Counted from the stretch's first letter, positions 16,181 to 25,321 are shown. The stretch: DNA of 46,920 bases from Desulfitobacterium sp038181555 (GCF_038181555.1 NZ_JBBWUA010000025.1:1-46920), one strand, 5' to 3'. Program-made: numbers and translations. The notes: a model not told the origin generated them from the sequence alone.

Positions 16181-17195
16181 GTATTTTCTTGGTGTCGATG
16201 TTGGTTCGGTGAGTACAAATATCGTACTTATTAATCCGGATGGCACGATCGCCGAAGCTATGTATTTACGAACTCAAGGAAGGCCCATGCAGACTATCCA
16301 AGAGGGGATGAAGGATCTGCGAGCACATATGGGTTCTTCTGCGGAGATCATCGGTGTCGGAACCACGGGGAGCGCCCGTCAATTGGCAGCCACGCTGCTG
16401 GGAGCCGATGTAGTCAAAAACGAGATTACTGCCCATGCCGTAGCCGCATCGCGAATCCAGCCTAAAGTCCAAACCATCTTAGAAATTGGGGGACAAGATT
16501 CCAAGATTATTCTCCTGCGCAACGGTGTCGTCGTGGATTTTGCTATGAATACAGTTTGTGCGGCTGGTACAGGGTCGTTCTTAGATCAACAAGCCTCTCG
16601 TTTGGGAATTCCTATCCAAGAATTCGGAGCCTTGGCGCTGCAGGCCCAACATCCTGTACGAATTGCCGGGCGTTGCTCTGTTTTTGCCGAGTCCGATATG
16701 ATTCATAAGCAGCAATTAGGCCACCCTCTTCCCGATATCTTGGCCGGGCTATGTCAGGCCATGGTGCGCAATTATCTAAATAATGTAGGTAAAAATAAGG
16801 AAATTCTTGGTCCCATCTTCTTTCAAGGTGGGGTAGCCGCAAATCCAGGAATCCGCAAAGCCTTTGAAGAAGAATTAGGGCAAAAAATCACTGTGCCTGA
16901 GCACTTTTCAGTGATGGGAGCCTTAGGAGCCGCTTATCTTGCTCAGGAGCGTTTTTTAAACAAAAAGGGCCTTACTACTAATTTTCGTGGTTTGAAAATG
17001 GCAGAATACCGCTTCAAGGCTCGTAGCTTTGATTGCCAAGGCTGCAGCAATCATTGTGAAGTCGTGGAAATTAGGCAAGAAGAAAAAATACTAACTCGTT
17101 GGGGTGACCGCTGTGGTAAGTGGTCCTGTGGAGATTGGTCTTCACTGAGCGAGAGCATACCAGTGGACTCCCTAGCGACGGGGGCGCACAAATAA
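16167..17195 (+). CDS. ATP-dependent activase, BadF/BadG/BcrA/BcrD (COG1924) family
   Basis: An actin-fold ATPase with a subunit-bridging [4Fe-4S] cluster that, in family members such as HgdC, drives single-electron reduction of 2-hydroxyacyl-CoA dehydratases. The ATPase motifs are visible: GVDVGSVSTN at the N-terminus, GVGTTGS and EIGGQDSKII. The two cluster cysteines are in NTVCAAGTGSF and GRCSVFAESD. A C-terminal extension has four more cysteines (FDCQGCSNHC and DRCGKW), possibly a second metal site. The TTG at 16167, seven bases after GAGGGAGTG, gives 342 residues. The two preceding proteins are its presumed partners. The last 24 bases overlap a convergent gene. Confidence 0.87.
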   Translation: MPVDKYFLGVDVGSVSTNIVLINPDGTIAEAMYLRTQGRPMQTIQEGMKDLRAHMGSSAEIIGVGTTGSARQLAATLLGADVVKNEITAHAVAASRIQPKVQTILEIGGQDSKIILLRNGVVVDFAMNTVCAAGTGSFLDQQASRLGIPIQEFGALALQAQHPVRIAGRCSVFAESDMIHKQQLGHPLPDILAGLCQAMVRNYLNNVGKNKEILGPIFFQGGVAANPGIRKAFEEELGQKITVPEHFSVMGALGAAYLAQERFLNKKGLTTNFRGLKMAEYRFKARSFDCQGCSNHCEVVEIRQEEKILTRWGDRCGKWSCGDWSSLSESIPVDSLATGAHK

Positions 17196-17573
17196 CATAT
17201 CAAGTGCGACAAGAATTAAAATAGCAATCAGAATAGTCTCCAGCCCTTGAGAAGGAATCATAAGTTCAGGTTCCCGCCAGAGATAGGTTAAGCTTTGGGG
17301 GGGATTGTATTTTTCAAAAGAATATGGGTAATAGTGATAAGGTTGGGAGGGAAGGAAAAACTGAGAATTTGTGTTAGGTGAAGTCATCTGTTGAGGAGAG
17401 AAATAAGGGAGTTGTGTTCTTGCCGGATAGCCGGAATTTCCATAAGGATAGCAAGGATAGCTTGTCTGTGCTTGTGAGGGAAGATGGGTATACCTAGAAT
17501 AGTCAAGGTTTTGTTGAGAAGGATATGAATAAGGCTCATAAGAATTTCGATGATTGAACAGACAAGAATTCAT
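17172..17573 (-). CDS. Tyr/Pro/Ser/Gln-rich protein with C-terminal membrane anchor, function unknown
   Basis: The 133-residue protein has about 105 residues of low-complexity sequence rich in Tyr, Pro, Ser, Gln and Asn (QAQTSYPCYPYGNSGYP; PSQPYHYYPYSFEKYNPP). A single hydrophobic helix (ETILIAILILVALDMLFV) and an Arg-rich end (RPRR) follow. The minus-strand ATG has AAGGAGG seven bases upstream, so it is very likely translated. The composition recalls spore-coat or exosporium proteins, and it lies beside sporulation genes, but no family was recognised. It overlaps the activase gene by 24 bases, tail to tail. Confidence 0.65.
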   Translation of the reverse strand: MNSCLFNHRNSYEPYSYPSQQNLDYSRYTHLPSQAQTSYPCYPYGNSGYPARTQLPYFSPQQMTSPNTNSQFFLPSQPYHYYPYSFEKYNPPQSLTYLWREPELMIPSQGLETILIAILILVALDMLFVRPRR

Positions 17574-17784
17574 AGCTACCTCCTTATTAATCCTATGGAT
17601 ATATGGTATTATATTCCACTTGATAAAATCTGCTACCGAAAAGATGTGACTCAGGTATTAAGGATACTGCGTAGCGAAGGGACTTCCCAAATTTCGATAA
17701 GAGGATTCGATAATTGGTGAATAATGACCAAGAATTTGATTGATGCTAGGGGAGAAAACTTTTATGGAGATGGAGTGAGCTAAG

Positions 17785-19023
17785 TTGAGAGATAATAAAA
17801 AATGGAAGCGAATAATTCACTCCTTTCAGGTTTATGGATTCAATGCCATCATTGGTTTTGGCCTAGGCATAGTCATTGTTTTTGTTATCTTAGCTTTTTC
17901 ACGTAACCAGATTAATGTTGGACAGGAAGCTCAGGGTAGCAACACCCAAACCTTATCATCCCAAGAAAGGAGCTCAAGTCAGCTTTCCGAGCAAATTCAA
18001 CGTAGTGAGGGCACAGAACCTCAGGATGCCAGCGAACAATTACTCTCCCAGAATAGCTTGCCCATCGATACTTCGAGTGATATTGACCTAAAGGATCGTT
18101 TTACCGTATTGTTGGTCGGTATGGATAATCGTCCTGGTGAGATTATCAGTAACACGGACACATTGATTGTAGCGAGTTTAGATCAGAAGGCCAAAAAGAT
18201 GGTTCTACTTTCAATCCCCCGTGACACACAGGTCATGTTGAATAAGAAAAAGGAAAAAATCAATGCACTTGCACGATTAGGAAAAGGTCCTATCTCAACA
18301 CAACAGTATATTCAAGAGTTAATCGGAACACCCATCGATGGCTATGTTCTCACAGATTTTCAAGGGTTTAAAAACATCGTGGATAGCCTGGGTGGGATTA
18401 CTATCAATGTGGAAAAGGATATGTACCATGACACGGGAGATGATAAGGATCGCTATATAGATTTGAAAAAAGGGAGCCAACGTCTCAATGGAGCCCAGGC
18501 TTTACAATATGCTCGTTACCGCAATGATAAACTTGCGGATATTTCACGAGCTTCTCGTCAACAAGAAGTAATCAAAGCTATAGTCGCAGAGGCCACCATG
18601 CCACGTAATTTGCCGAAATTGCCCATTATCATACCTAAAGTCTATCAAGCTATTGAAACGAATCTGAATCTTGGGCAGGTCTGGTCTTTAGTGGTAGCTT
18701 TTAAAAATAAAGACACTTATGCAGTAATCAATCAAACACTCCCTGGTCAATTCTCAGACGAAGAAGGTATAAGCTATTGGAGAATTAATCCGAAGGAATC
18801 CATAGGGATCTTAAATGAACTTTTTCAGGGCCGGACTACCCCCATATTTGACAATATCCGTAAAGTTCAAGCTCCCGCGCAAAAGCCGGTTGTGGATACG
18901 AAGAAAGCGGATTCAGAAGCTGTACCGATCCTTGTCGAGGTACTGAAGCCTGGCAATGATTCCCCGAGTGCCGAGGGCAACGTTACGAGTGAGTCTGAAA
19001 TAACCTTCGAAGTTCTAGAGTAG
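17785..19023 (+). CDS. LytR-CpsA-Psr (LCP) family cell-wall polymer ligase
   Basis: LCP proteins attach anionic polymers (teichoic acids or polysaccharides) from undecaprenyl carriers to peptidoglycan on the outer face of the membrane. The 412-residue protein has a short basic N-terminus, one membrane helix (about 19-38), a Ser/Gln-rich linker (about 45-100) and the LCP domain from about 107. The domain includes LLVGMDNRPGE, NTDTLIVASL, LSIPRDTQV and YARYRNDKLADISRASRQQE, with the conserved Arg and Asp residues. The C-terminal tail after about 360 is hydrophilic. The TTG start follows GGAGTGAGC. It appears to be a single gene. Confidence 0.9.
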   Translation: MRDNKKWKRIIHSFQVYGFNAIIGFGLGIVIVFVILAFSRNQINVGQEAQGSNTQTLSSQERSSSQLSEQIQRSEGTEPQDASEQLLSQNSLPIDTSSDIDLKDRFTVLLVGMDNRPGEIISNTDTLIVASLDQKAKKMVLLSIPRDTQVMLNKKKEKINALARLGKGPISTQQYIQELIGTPIDGYVLTDFQGFKNIVDSLGGITINVEKDMYHDTGDDKDRYIDLKKGSQRLNGAQALQYARYRNDKLADISRASRQQEVIKAIVAEATMPRNLPKLPIIIPKVYQAIETNLNLGQVWSLVVAFKNKDTYAVINQTLPGQFSDEEGISYWRINPKESIGILNELFQGRTTPIFDNIRKVQAPAQKPVVDTKKADSEAVPILVEVLKPGNDSPSAEGNVTSESEITFEVLE

Positions 19024-19113
19024 GAATATGTATCTTGTCATTTCTGGTAAACAAAGGTATAATATTTGAGGCTATCGCTGATATATGCAGGATACAAAGA
19101 TGGAGGTTATTAC

Positions 19114-19455
19114 ATGGACAAGTTGTTCGAGGTGTTAAAAGGGTATTTACATATGGAGACAGAGATTCCGTTTGATGAGTTTTCCCAATATTATAAGGAC
19201 TTGATTGAGTGTCTGAACACGACCTTTGAAGAAATGGATCAGGATACTCGTCTCAAGGCTCGTTATGCTTGCTCTATCGTTCAAGCTAACGCAGAGTCTC
19301 GAGAAAAACGAGAAAAGAAAAATAGCAAAGCCTATAAAAAGATAAGTACTAAAACAGCATTTTGGATGAATGCTATCAATTACCGATTGATTAAAGAGGG
19401 TATGACCCAAGCTGAGATTGACGAAGCCATTGAAGGTATTAATGATAGTATTTAA
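19114..19455 (+). CDS. Conserved hypothetical soluble protein
   Basis: The 113-residue acidic to neutral protein is predicted to be mostly helical, with no membrane segment and no recognised motif. A charged stretch (about 67-80, ESREKREKKNSKAYKK) separates two helical parts. The ATG at 19114 has GGAGG nine bases upstream and is preferred to an earlier in-frame codon at 19066. A strong terminator follows. Function is not known. Confidence 0.65.
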   Translation: MDKLFEVLKGYLHMETEIPFDEFSQYYKDLIECLNTTFEEMDQDTRLKARYACSIVQANAESREKREKKNSKAYKKISTKTAFWMNAINYRLIKEGMTQAEIDEAIEGINDSI

Positions 19456-19474
19456 CTACCATAATGAATTGGCC

Positions 19475-19503
19475 AAGCACTTCGCTCGCGAGGTGCTTTT
19501 TCC
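19475..19503 (+). terminator. Rho-independent terminator
   Basis: AAGCACTTCG and CGAGGTGCTT form a 10-bp GC-rich stem with one G-U pair and a very small loop, followed by a T-run (to 19501). It ends the preceding hypothetical gene. Confidence 0.75.
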
Positions 19504-19523
19504 TATTTCCATAAGCTGTTTCC

Positions 19524-19553
19524 TTGCTGGAGCTACTATATAAATGATATAAT
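19524..19553 (+). promoter_or_regulatory. Sigma-A promoter of the nucleotidyltransferase gene
   Basis: TTGCTG (19524-19529) and a perfect TATAAT (19548-19553) lie 18 bp apart, about 60 bases before the start codon at 19612. Confidence 0.5.
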
Positions 19554-19611
19554 TATGTTTAATATTTATATCTGCATTGTTTTTTAGAAACGAAATATAA
19601 GGAAGTACACA

Positions 19612-22206
19612 ATGAAAGTGATTCTTAGCCATCGCCAGATGGATTTTGATGCCTTGGCTTCCATGGTGGCCGCCCAAAAGATTTTTCCGGACAGTGTCAT
19701 GGTTGTGGACGGAAAATCCAATCCTTATGTTCAAGACTTTATTGCTTTAGCCAAAGACAGTCTGCTATTTTGGCGTGCGAAAGATGTAGACTGGAGTAAG
19801 GTGCAACAGATTGTGCTTGTGGATACTCATGACTTGCAACGAGCTGCGGGGCTGAAGGGAGAGGGGATGCTGGATCATATCCCCCTTATAATCTATGATC
19901 ACCATCCCTACCAGGGGCTCCTTGTGGAAGGGATGTATATCGAAAGTATTGGCGCCTGTACAACCTTGATCGTTGAGGAAATTAATAATCTAAATCTCCG
20001 ACTCAGCGCTTTTGAAGCGACTCTTTTTGCTTTAGGAATCTATGAGGACACGGGAAGTTTGCTTTTTGAGAGCACGACTGTGCGTGATATCAAAGCAGTT
20101 GCCTATCTCCTCGAGCAAGGTGCAAATTTGGGTGTTGTAGCAGAATATCTTCGCAAGCCTTTAATTGAAGAGCAAAAAGAACTCCTGCATCAATTGTTGG
20201 ATCATGGAGAAACCTTAGATTTTCATGGACAGCCTGCTTATATTTCTTGGGCAAAAAGCGAGGAATATGTGGGAGGACTCGCCCTTCTGGCTCATCGTGT
20301 TGGGGAAATGGAAGGGTCAGAGACCTTGTTTTTAGTGGTCTATATGGAAAACCGTGTCTATCTGGTAGGACGTTCCCGTGGCCGAGGTATAGAGGTTAAT
20401 CGCATCACCCAGGCCTTTGGTGGAGCTGGACACCCGCGTGCAGCTTCGGCAACCATAAAAAATTCTTCTGTGGCAGAAATTCTAGAGCGCCTTAAGCATG
20501 AACTGGAGCATTTAACCCCTCGAATTGATCGGGTGAAGGACATTATGAGCTATCCGGTAAAAACAGTTTCCCCTGAAATGAGGCTTAGCGAAGTAGAGCA
20601 AATTCTCCTCAGATATGGGCATACAGGAGTGCCAGTAGCACAAGATGATAAGTTAGTCGGGATTATTTCTCGTCGCGATGTGGATAAAGCCCTTAAACAC
20701 GGTCTGGAACATGCACCGGTCAAAGGTTTTATGACAAAAGAAGTCATTGTGGTGGATGCCAACGACAGCTGGGAAGATGTGCAAAAAACCATGGTCTTGC
20801 ATGATATCGGCAGAGTGCCGGTTCTGGAAGACGGAAAACTTGCGGGAATCGTTTCACGCTCGGATATTCTGCGCATCGTACATGGGTGTGCGGTTCCTAC
20901 AGAAATGTCATTGACTCGGAATCGTAGCTTAGCTATGACTGAAGACATTTTGCAATTATTCTCGGAGTTACCGGGACGAATCCTCAATCTCTTGCGGGCA
21001 GCCCAACGGGTTGGCGATGAGTTAGGATATTCGGTATTTGTTGTCGGAGGCTTTGTCCGAGATCTGCTTCTCAAGGTACCCACACAAGACCTAGATTTAG
21101 TCATTGAAGGGGATGGACATGCCTTCGCCCGAGCTCTTGCCCAGCAGTTTCCAGAGGGTCAATTGATTCTTCATGAACAATTTGGAACAGCACGTTTGGA
21201 ATTTCCGGATGGAGCTCATCTAGATGTAGCCCGCTCACGCCGTGAGGATTATGCTTCACCAGGTGCACTACCGCAAGTTGAAGAATCCCGCCTGAGAGAT
21301 GATATGTTTCGTCGCGACTTTACAATCAATGCCATGGCTATTGCCATTAATTCTACGCGTTATGGTGAATTGGTAGATTATTATGGAGGACTAAGAGATC
21401 TTAAACAGGGTGAGATTCGTTTTCTGCATCACCTCAGCTTTATTGAGGATCCCACCCGTATCCTCCGCGCTCTCCGTTTTGCCGGACGCTATGGCTTCCG
21501 ACTTGCTAAAGAAACCCGGGATGGGGTTTATACAGCTTTGAGTACGGGGGTTCTAAGAAAAATAAGTAGCGAACGATTTACAGAAGAATTGATGCATATG
21601 CTCCGGGAATTGAGATTTGGGGTGATGGGGCAGTCCCTGCTTCAGATGGGAGTACTTAAGGATTGGTTTGAGTCTGAGCTTCCATGGGATTTTACCCATC
21701 CTGTGCTAAATAAGGAAGTTTCCCCGACGAAGAAATGGTTGATCTGCCTTCGCGAGATGGACTTATCCCAGTTCGAGAGTGTTCAACAAAAGCTTCGTTT
21801 GTCCAAGGAATTCAAAGGGCTTACGCAAAAGTTTTTTGAGGTCATGACAGGACTTTCGGCCCTAAAGGGTGGAACTGACTCACCGGAAGGTGCTACTTAT
21901 GCAAACGATAAGATTGCTTTGATAGATTTGGATCATTACTTAGCAGGTCTGCCGAAGGACATTTTAGAAGTATTGATGCTTGATGAGCGGTTTCGTGATT
22001 TGCTTCAAAGATATTATGAAGCTGTAGAGTTAATAAAACAGAAGGTGGATGGAGGGATGTTGCTCCGTTGGGGGGTTAAAGAAGGACCAGAGGTTGGACG
22101 TATCCTCAGACTCATCCGCTCTGCTTGGTTAGAGGGCGAAATTAACAGCGAGGAAGATGAAAGAAATTTTGTCGCTGGGATTCATAAGCATAACCCTTCC
22201 AAATAG
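19612..22206 (+). CDS. DHH phosphoesterase - CBS - CBS - tRNA nucleotidyltransferase/poly(A) polymerase fusion
   Basis: The 864-residue protein has three parts. Residues 1-300 form a DHH/DHHA1 phosphoesterase (DFDALASM with D11 and D13; VDTHD; YDHHPY; GGAGHPRAASA). Residues about 305-430 hold two CBS domains (VKDIMSYPVKTVSP; VKGFMTKEVIVVDA) that could sense adenine nucleotides. From about 470 a class II nucleotidyltransferase head follows (VVGGFVRDLLL, then the DLDLVIEGD catalytic aspartates near 493; RRDFTINAMAI), with RNA-binding domains. Such fusions occur in Clostridia and Aquifex-like lineages as A-adding or CCA-adding enzymes. Whether it adds A only or full CCA cannot be read here. DHH domains in such proteins may act as nanoRNase or 3' phosphoesterase. 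Confidence 0.9.
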   Translation: MKVILSHRQMDFDALASMVAAQKIFPDSVMVVDGKSNPYVQDFIALAKDSLLFWRAKDVDWSKVQQIVLVDTHDLQRAAGLKGEGMLDHIPLIIYDHHPYQGLLVEGMYIESIGACTTLIVEEINNLNLRLSAFEATLFALGIYEDTGSLLFESTTVRDIKAVAYLLEQGANLGVVAEYLRKPLIEEQKELLHQLLDHGETLDFHGQPAYISWAKSEEYVGGLALLAHRVGEMEGSETLFLVVYMENRVYLVGRSRGRGIEVNRITQAFGGAGHPRAASATIKNSSVAEILERLKHELEHLTPRIDRVKDIMSYPVKTVSPEMRLSEVEQILLRYGHTGVPVAQDDKLVGIISRRDVDKALKHGLEHAPVKGFMTKEVIVVDANDSWEDVQKTMVLHDIGRVPVLEDGKLAGIVSRSDILRIVHGCAVPTEMSLTRNRSLAMTEDILQLFSELPGRILNLLRAAQRVGDELGYSVFVVGGFVRDLLLKVPTQDLDLVIEGDGHAFARALAQQFPEGQLILHEQFGTARLEFPDGAHLDVARSRREDYASPGALPQVEESRLRDDMFRRDFTINAMAIAINSTRYGELVDYYGGLRDLKQGEIRFLHHLSFIEDPTRILRALRFAGRYGFRLAKETRDGVYTALSTGVLRKISSERFTEELMHMLRELRFGVMGQSLLQMGVLKDWFESELPWDFTHPVLNKEVSPTKKWLICLREMDLSQFESVQQKLRLSKEFKGLTQKFFEVMTGLSALKGGTDSPEGATYANDKIALIDLDHYLAGLPKDILEVLMLDERFRDLLQRYYEAVELIKQKVDGGMLLRWGVKEGPEVGRILRLIRSAWLEGEINSEEDERNFVAGIHKHNPSK

Positions 22207-22224
22207 ACCTAAGGGGGAACAACA

Positions 22225-22869
22225 GTGTTCAATTTCACGACGATTATTGCCAACATACCCGCCTTACTTATTGGATTCGCCTTTCACGAATACGCCCATG
22301 CCTGGGTTGCTGATCGTTTGGGGGATCCGACTCCAAGGAGTCAAGGGCGACTTACCATGAATCCTTTTGTTCATTTAGACATCTTTGGAACCCTGATGGC
22401 GGTTCTCTATTCTTTTGGCTGGGCTAAACCGGTACAGACACAACCTCATTATTTTAAAGGAAATAGAGAACGAGGGAGAATACTTGTATCGATGGCCGGC
22501 CCCTTGGCCAATCTTGTGGTTGCCTTTGTAGCGATGTTCCTTTGGATTATTACCTTGTCATTCCTAGAAGATTCATCTTGGTCAAACGTTATCTCTCAAC
22601 TATTCATGTCTGTGGTTGTTATGAATTTAGGCCTGGGCGTGTTTAATTTGCTGCCCATCCCGCCTTTAGATGGTTTTTCAATCTTAAGAGGGATTGTTCC
22701 AGGGAAGTATAGTCAAGTGCTGAACACCTTGGAGACTTATGGAATGTTTATTTTGGTTATAATACTTTTTACAAACTTCTTAGGCGCGGTTCTTCATCCA
22801 GTGGTATCTGGACTTTATGCTTTTTATCGTGACACGGCTTTGTTTTTGCTCTCGCCCTTTGTTGGGTAA
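22225..22869 (+). CDS. Site-2-protease-type membrane metalloprotease (M50 family)
   Basis: The 214-residue integral membrane protein carries the zinc motif HEYAH (FHEYAHAWVADRLGD) near residue 21 and the second motif NLLPIPPLDG near 144-153, where the Asp is the third ligand. About five to six membrane segments are visible. It is of the short YwhC-like kind, with no PDZ domain. The GTG start follows AAGGGGGAAC. It lies 18 bp after the nucleotidyltransferase and 34 bp before trpS, so an operon is likely. Its substrate is unknown. Confidence 0.88.
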   Translation: MFNFTTIIANIPALLIGFAFHEYAHAWVADRLGDPTPRSQGRLTMNPFVHLDIFGTLMAVLYSFGWAKPVQTQPHYFKGNRERGRILVSMAGPLANLVVAFVAMFLWIITLSFLEDSSWSNVISQLFMSVVVMNLGLGVFNLLPIPPLDGFSILRGIVPGKYSQVLNTLETYGMFILVIILFTNFLGAVLHPVVSGLYAFYRDTALFLLSPFVG

Positions 22870-22903
22870 CGAAAATATTTTATCCTTGAAAGGAGTTTTA
22901 TAA

Positions 22904-23884
22904 GTGAAGGGAAGAATTTTTAGCGGCATGCGACCTACGGGGAGCTTGCATATTGGCCATCTTAGTGTGATTCAGAATTGGGTCAAGCTACAATCCGAAT
23001 ATGAGAGTTACTTTGGTATTGTGGATCAACATGCGTTGACTACCGGCTATGAGGATCGTTTGGATTTTCGCGCATTGAATCGAGAAATAGCATTAGATTG
23101 GCTTAGCGTGGGAATCGATCCGGATAAGGCAGCGATTTTCATTCAATCGCATGTCCAGGAACATGCGGAGCTTCATCTACTTTTGTCGATGATTACCCCT
23201 CTTTCCTGGTTAGAACGCGTACCGACCTATAAAGATCAAATGCAACAGCTAGGGAAAGATGGAGGGAAGGATCTGTCTACCTATGGATTCTTGGGCTATC
23301 CTCTTTTGATGGCAGCGGATATCTTGGTGTATAAAGCAGACACTGTACCGGTAGGGGAAGATCAGATTCCCCATGTTGAACTCTGCCGCGAAATCGCACG
23401 GCGGTTTAATCATATCTATGGTACGGTATTTCCGGAGCCCAAAGCACTCATCGGCAAAGTCCCCCTTTTACCAGGCGTTGATGGGCGGAAAATGAGTAAG
23501 AGCTATAATAATGCTATTTCTTTAACAGCGTCAACAGACGAAATAAAAACTAAAGTTCAACAGATGGTGACCGATCCGGCTCGTTTGCGTAAGGATGACC
23601 CGGGGCACCCTGAAGTCTGTGTGGTCTATAGATTTCATCAGATCTATACACCCGAAGTGGCAGAAGTGGAAGGAAACTGTCGTGGCGGGAAAATTGGTTG
23701 TGTGGCCTGTAAACGTCAGTTGGCCGAAAACTTAGACAAGCTGTTGAGCCCATTCCGCGAACGGCGTGCTTTTTGGGAGGAACCCGGTAAGGTTGAAAAA
23801 GTCTTAGATCAGGGTGCTGAACAAGCTCGTCACAAAACCCGAGAAACCATGAAAGAAGTTCGTCAAATGATGGGGCTAAGATGA
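22904..23884 (+). CDS. trpS: Tryptophanyl-tRNA synthetase
   Basis: This class I synthetase charges tRNA-Trp. The HIGH motif (GSLHIGHLSV, H16-H19) and KMSKS motif (GRKMSKSYN, near 197) are intact, and the 326-residue length is standard. SGMRPTG at 7-13 is the usual N-terminal signature. The GTG start follows AAAGGAG. No T-box leader is present between it and the upstream gene. The stop overlaps the scpA start by four bases (ATGA), so the two are translationally coupled. Confidence 0.96.
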   Translation: MKGRIFSGMRPTGSLHIGHLSVIQNWVKLQSEYESYFGIVDQHALTTGYEDRLDFRALNREIALDWLSVGIDPDKAAIFIQSHVQEHAELHLLLSMITPLSWLERVPTYKDQMQQLGKDGGKDLSTYGFLGYPLLMAADILVYKADTVPVGEDQIPHVELCREIARRFNHIYGTVFPEPKALIGKVPLLPGVDGRKMSKSYNNAISLTASTDEIKTKVQQMVTDPARLRKDDPGHPEVCVVYRFHQIYTPEVAEVEGNCRGGKIGCVACKRQLAENLDKLLSPFRERRAFWEEPGKVEKVLDQGAEQARHKTRETMKEVRQMMGLR

Positions 23885-24666
23885 GCGGTGGAGCCTCTAT
23901 AAACCATAGCACGAACACCGTTCCTTATGTGGAGCTACCGGCATTTCAAGGTCCGATGGATCTATTGCTCCACCTCATTCAACAAGAAAAAGTAGATATC
24001 TATGATATTCCTATTGCCAAGATCACCGATCAATTCATTCAAGCAGTTCGGCAAATGGAAGATCTCGATATGGAGGTAACAAGCGAGTTTTTAGTCTTAG
24101 CTGCCCAGTTACTGCAAATTAAGTCTCGGTATTTGTTGCCCAAGCCGGTGAGGGATATCCCGGAAGAGGAAGAAGGGGACCCCAGACAAGAGTTAGTGGA
24201 AAGGCTCTTAGCTTACCGGGCTTATAAGCAGGCTGCTGAGACCTTAGGAGATATCCAGATTTCTTCAGGTCTCAGGTATTTTCGCGAGGTCGATGTCGAG
24301 GAGATCCGTAGCCAATTCCCTGTGGTTGACCCCCTTGATGGGGTACAATTTGACGCTTTATGGCAGGCTTTTCAGCGAATCATTGAACGGGCGGAGCAAG
24401 GTGAAGAGATTAGGACCGTTGAACCGGACGAGATTCCCATTGAGATGATGGTCGATGATGTACTGCGCCGAGTCATCCTTCAACCACGGGGTGTTCGTTT
24501 TAGTCAGTTGATTCGAGGCACAAAGCGTATGGAGATTATTGTCTCCTTTTTGGCCTTGCTCGAGCTATTAAAATCCGGGAAAATTCATTGTGAACAAAGC
24601 TCGCAGAATGAGGAGATCTTTTTGTTTCCAACCGAAAAGGCGTGGGAGTTTACTGAAGGGGAGTAG
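23881..24666 (+). CDS. scpA: Segregation and condensation protein A (kleisin)
   Basis: The kleisin subunit that bridges SMC heads in the bacterial condensin. In its 261 residues the N-terminal PAFQGPMDLLLHLIQQEKVDIYDI block, the middle ITDQFIQAVRQMEDLDMEV helix and SEFLVLAAQLLQIKSRYLLP are classic. The C-terminal winged helix includes IVSFLALLELLKSGKI. It begins within the trpS stop (ATGA) and is followed one base later by scpB. The order scpA-scpB is conserved in Firmicutes. Confidence 0.96.
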   Translation: MSGGASINHSTNTVPYVELPAFQGPMDLLLHLIQQEKVDIYDIPIAKITDQFIQAVRQMEDLDMEVTSEFLVLAAQLLQIKSRYLLPKPVRDIPEEEEGDPRQELVERLLAYRAYKQAAETLGDIQISSGLRYFREVDVEEIRSQFPVVDPLDGVQFDALWQAFQRIIERAEQGEEIRTVEPDEIPIEMMVDDVLRRVILQPRGVRFSQLIRGTKRMEIIVSFLALLELLKSGKIHCEQSSQNEEIFLFPTEKAWEFTEGE

Positions 24667-24667
24667 G

Positions 24668-25321
24668 ATGATGTTGTTTCGAGAAAGAGAAATTGCGGGA
24701 GTCGAAGCGCTATTGTTTGTTGCCGATCATCCCTTGACCAAGGAGCGTTTAGCAGAAATCCTTCAGTTGAGCATTAAGGAAATAGCAGAAATACTTTATG
24801 AGCTTAAGCAACGCTATGCATCCCCCTCCAATGGGGTTAATCTTGTTGAAGTGAACGGGGGGTATAAGCTTGGGACCAAACCGGAGATGTCAGCTTTTAT
24901 CGAGAGCTTATATCATCAGCCCGCCCAAGGTTTATCGGGTGCCGCGTTGGAAGTGCTAGCCATCATCGCCTATAAACAACCGGTCACAAAAGGTGAAGTA
25001 GACTTTATTCGTGGGGTGCAATCTGATCGAGCCCTGGCAACATTAGTGGAAAAGGGCTTGGTTAAGGACGTGGGTCGAAAAGAAGGTCCGGGACGCCCCA
25101 TTCTTTATGGATCCACGGAACAATTTCTCATTCATTTTGGTCTTAAATCAATTGAGGAATTGCCGCAGTTGAATTTCGAGAGTATGAGGGAAGTTGCTCT
25201 AGCTGAGGGGTTGGTGGATGATTGCATAGAAGATTCTATAGAAGAGACATCAGAGGATTTTATTGAAGAGCCCACAGAGGGATTCTGCGAAGAGAAGACT
25301 TTAGAACAGACAGAGGATTGA
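24668..25321 (+). CDS. scpB: Segregation and condensation protein B
   Basis: The dimeric winged-helix partner of ScpA in the SMC complex. In its 217 residues, VEALLFVADHPLTKERLAEIL, GAALEVLAIIAYKQPVTKGEVDFIRGVQSD and GRKEGPGRPILYGST are typical. The C-terminus is an acidic repeat-like tail rich in Glu/Asp (residues about 180-217), longer than in Bacillus. The ATG at 24668 follows AGGGGAG of the scpA end. A strong terminator follows. Confidence 0.95.
   Translation: MMLFREREIAGVEALLFVADHPLTKERLAEILQLSIKEIAEILYELKQRYASPSNGVNLVEVNGGYKLGTKPEMSAFIESLYHQPAQGLSGAALEVLAIIAYKQPVTKGEVDFIRGVQSDRALATLVEKGLVKDVGRKEGPGRPILYGSTEQFLIHFGLKSIEELPQLNFESMREVALAEGLVDDCIEDSIEETSEDFIEEPTEGFCEEKTLEQTED

Noticed and set aside
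20550..21104. Long minus-strand frame (184 codons) inside the nucleotidyltransferase gene
   Set aside because: The composition is Ser/Arg/Thr-rich, as expected for a shadow of a coding strand. There is no ribosome site, and it is wholly inside a well-supported gene.
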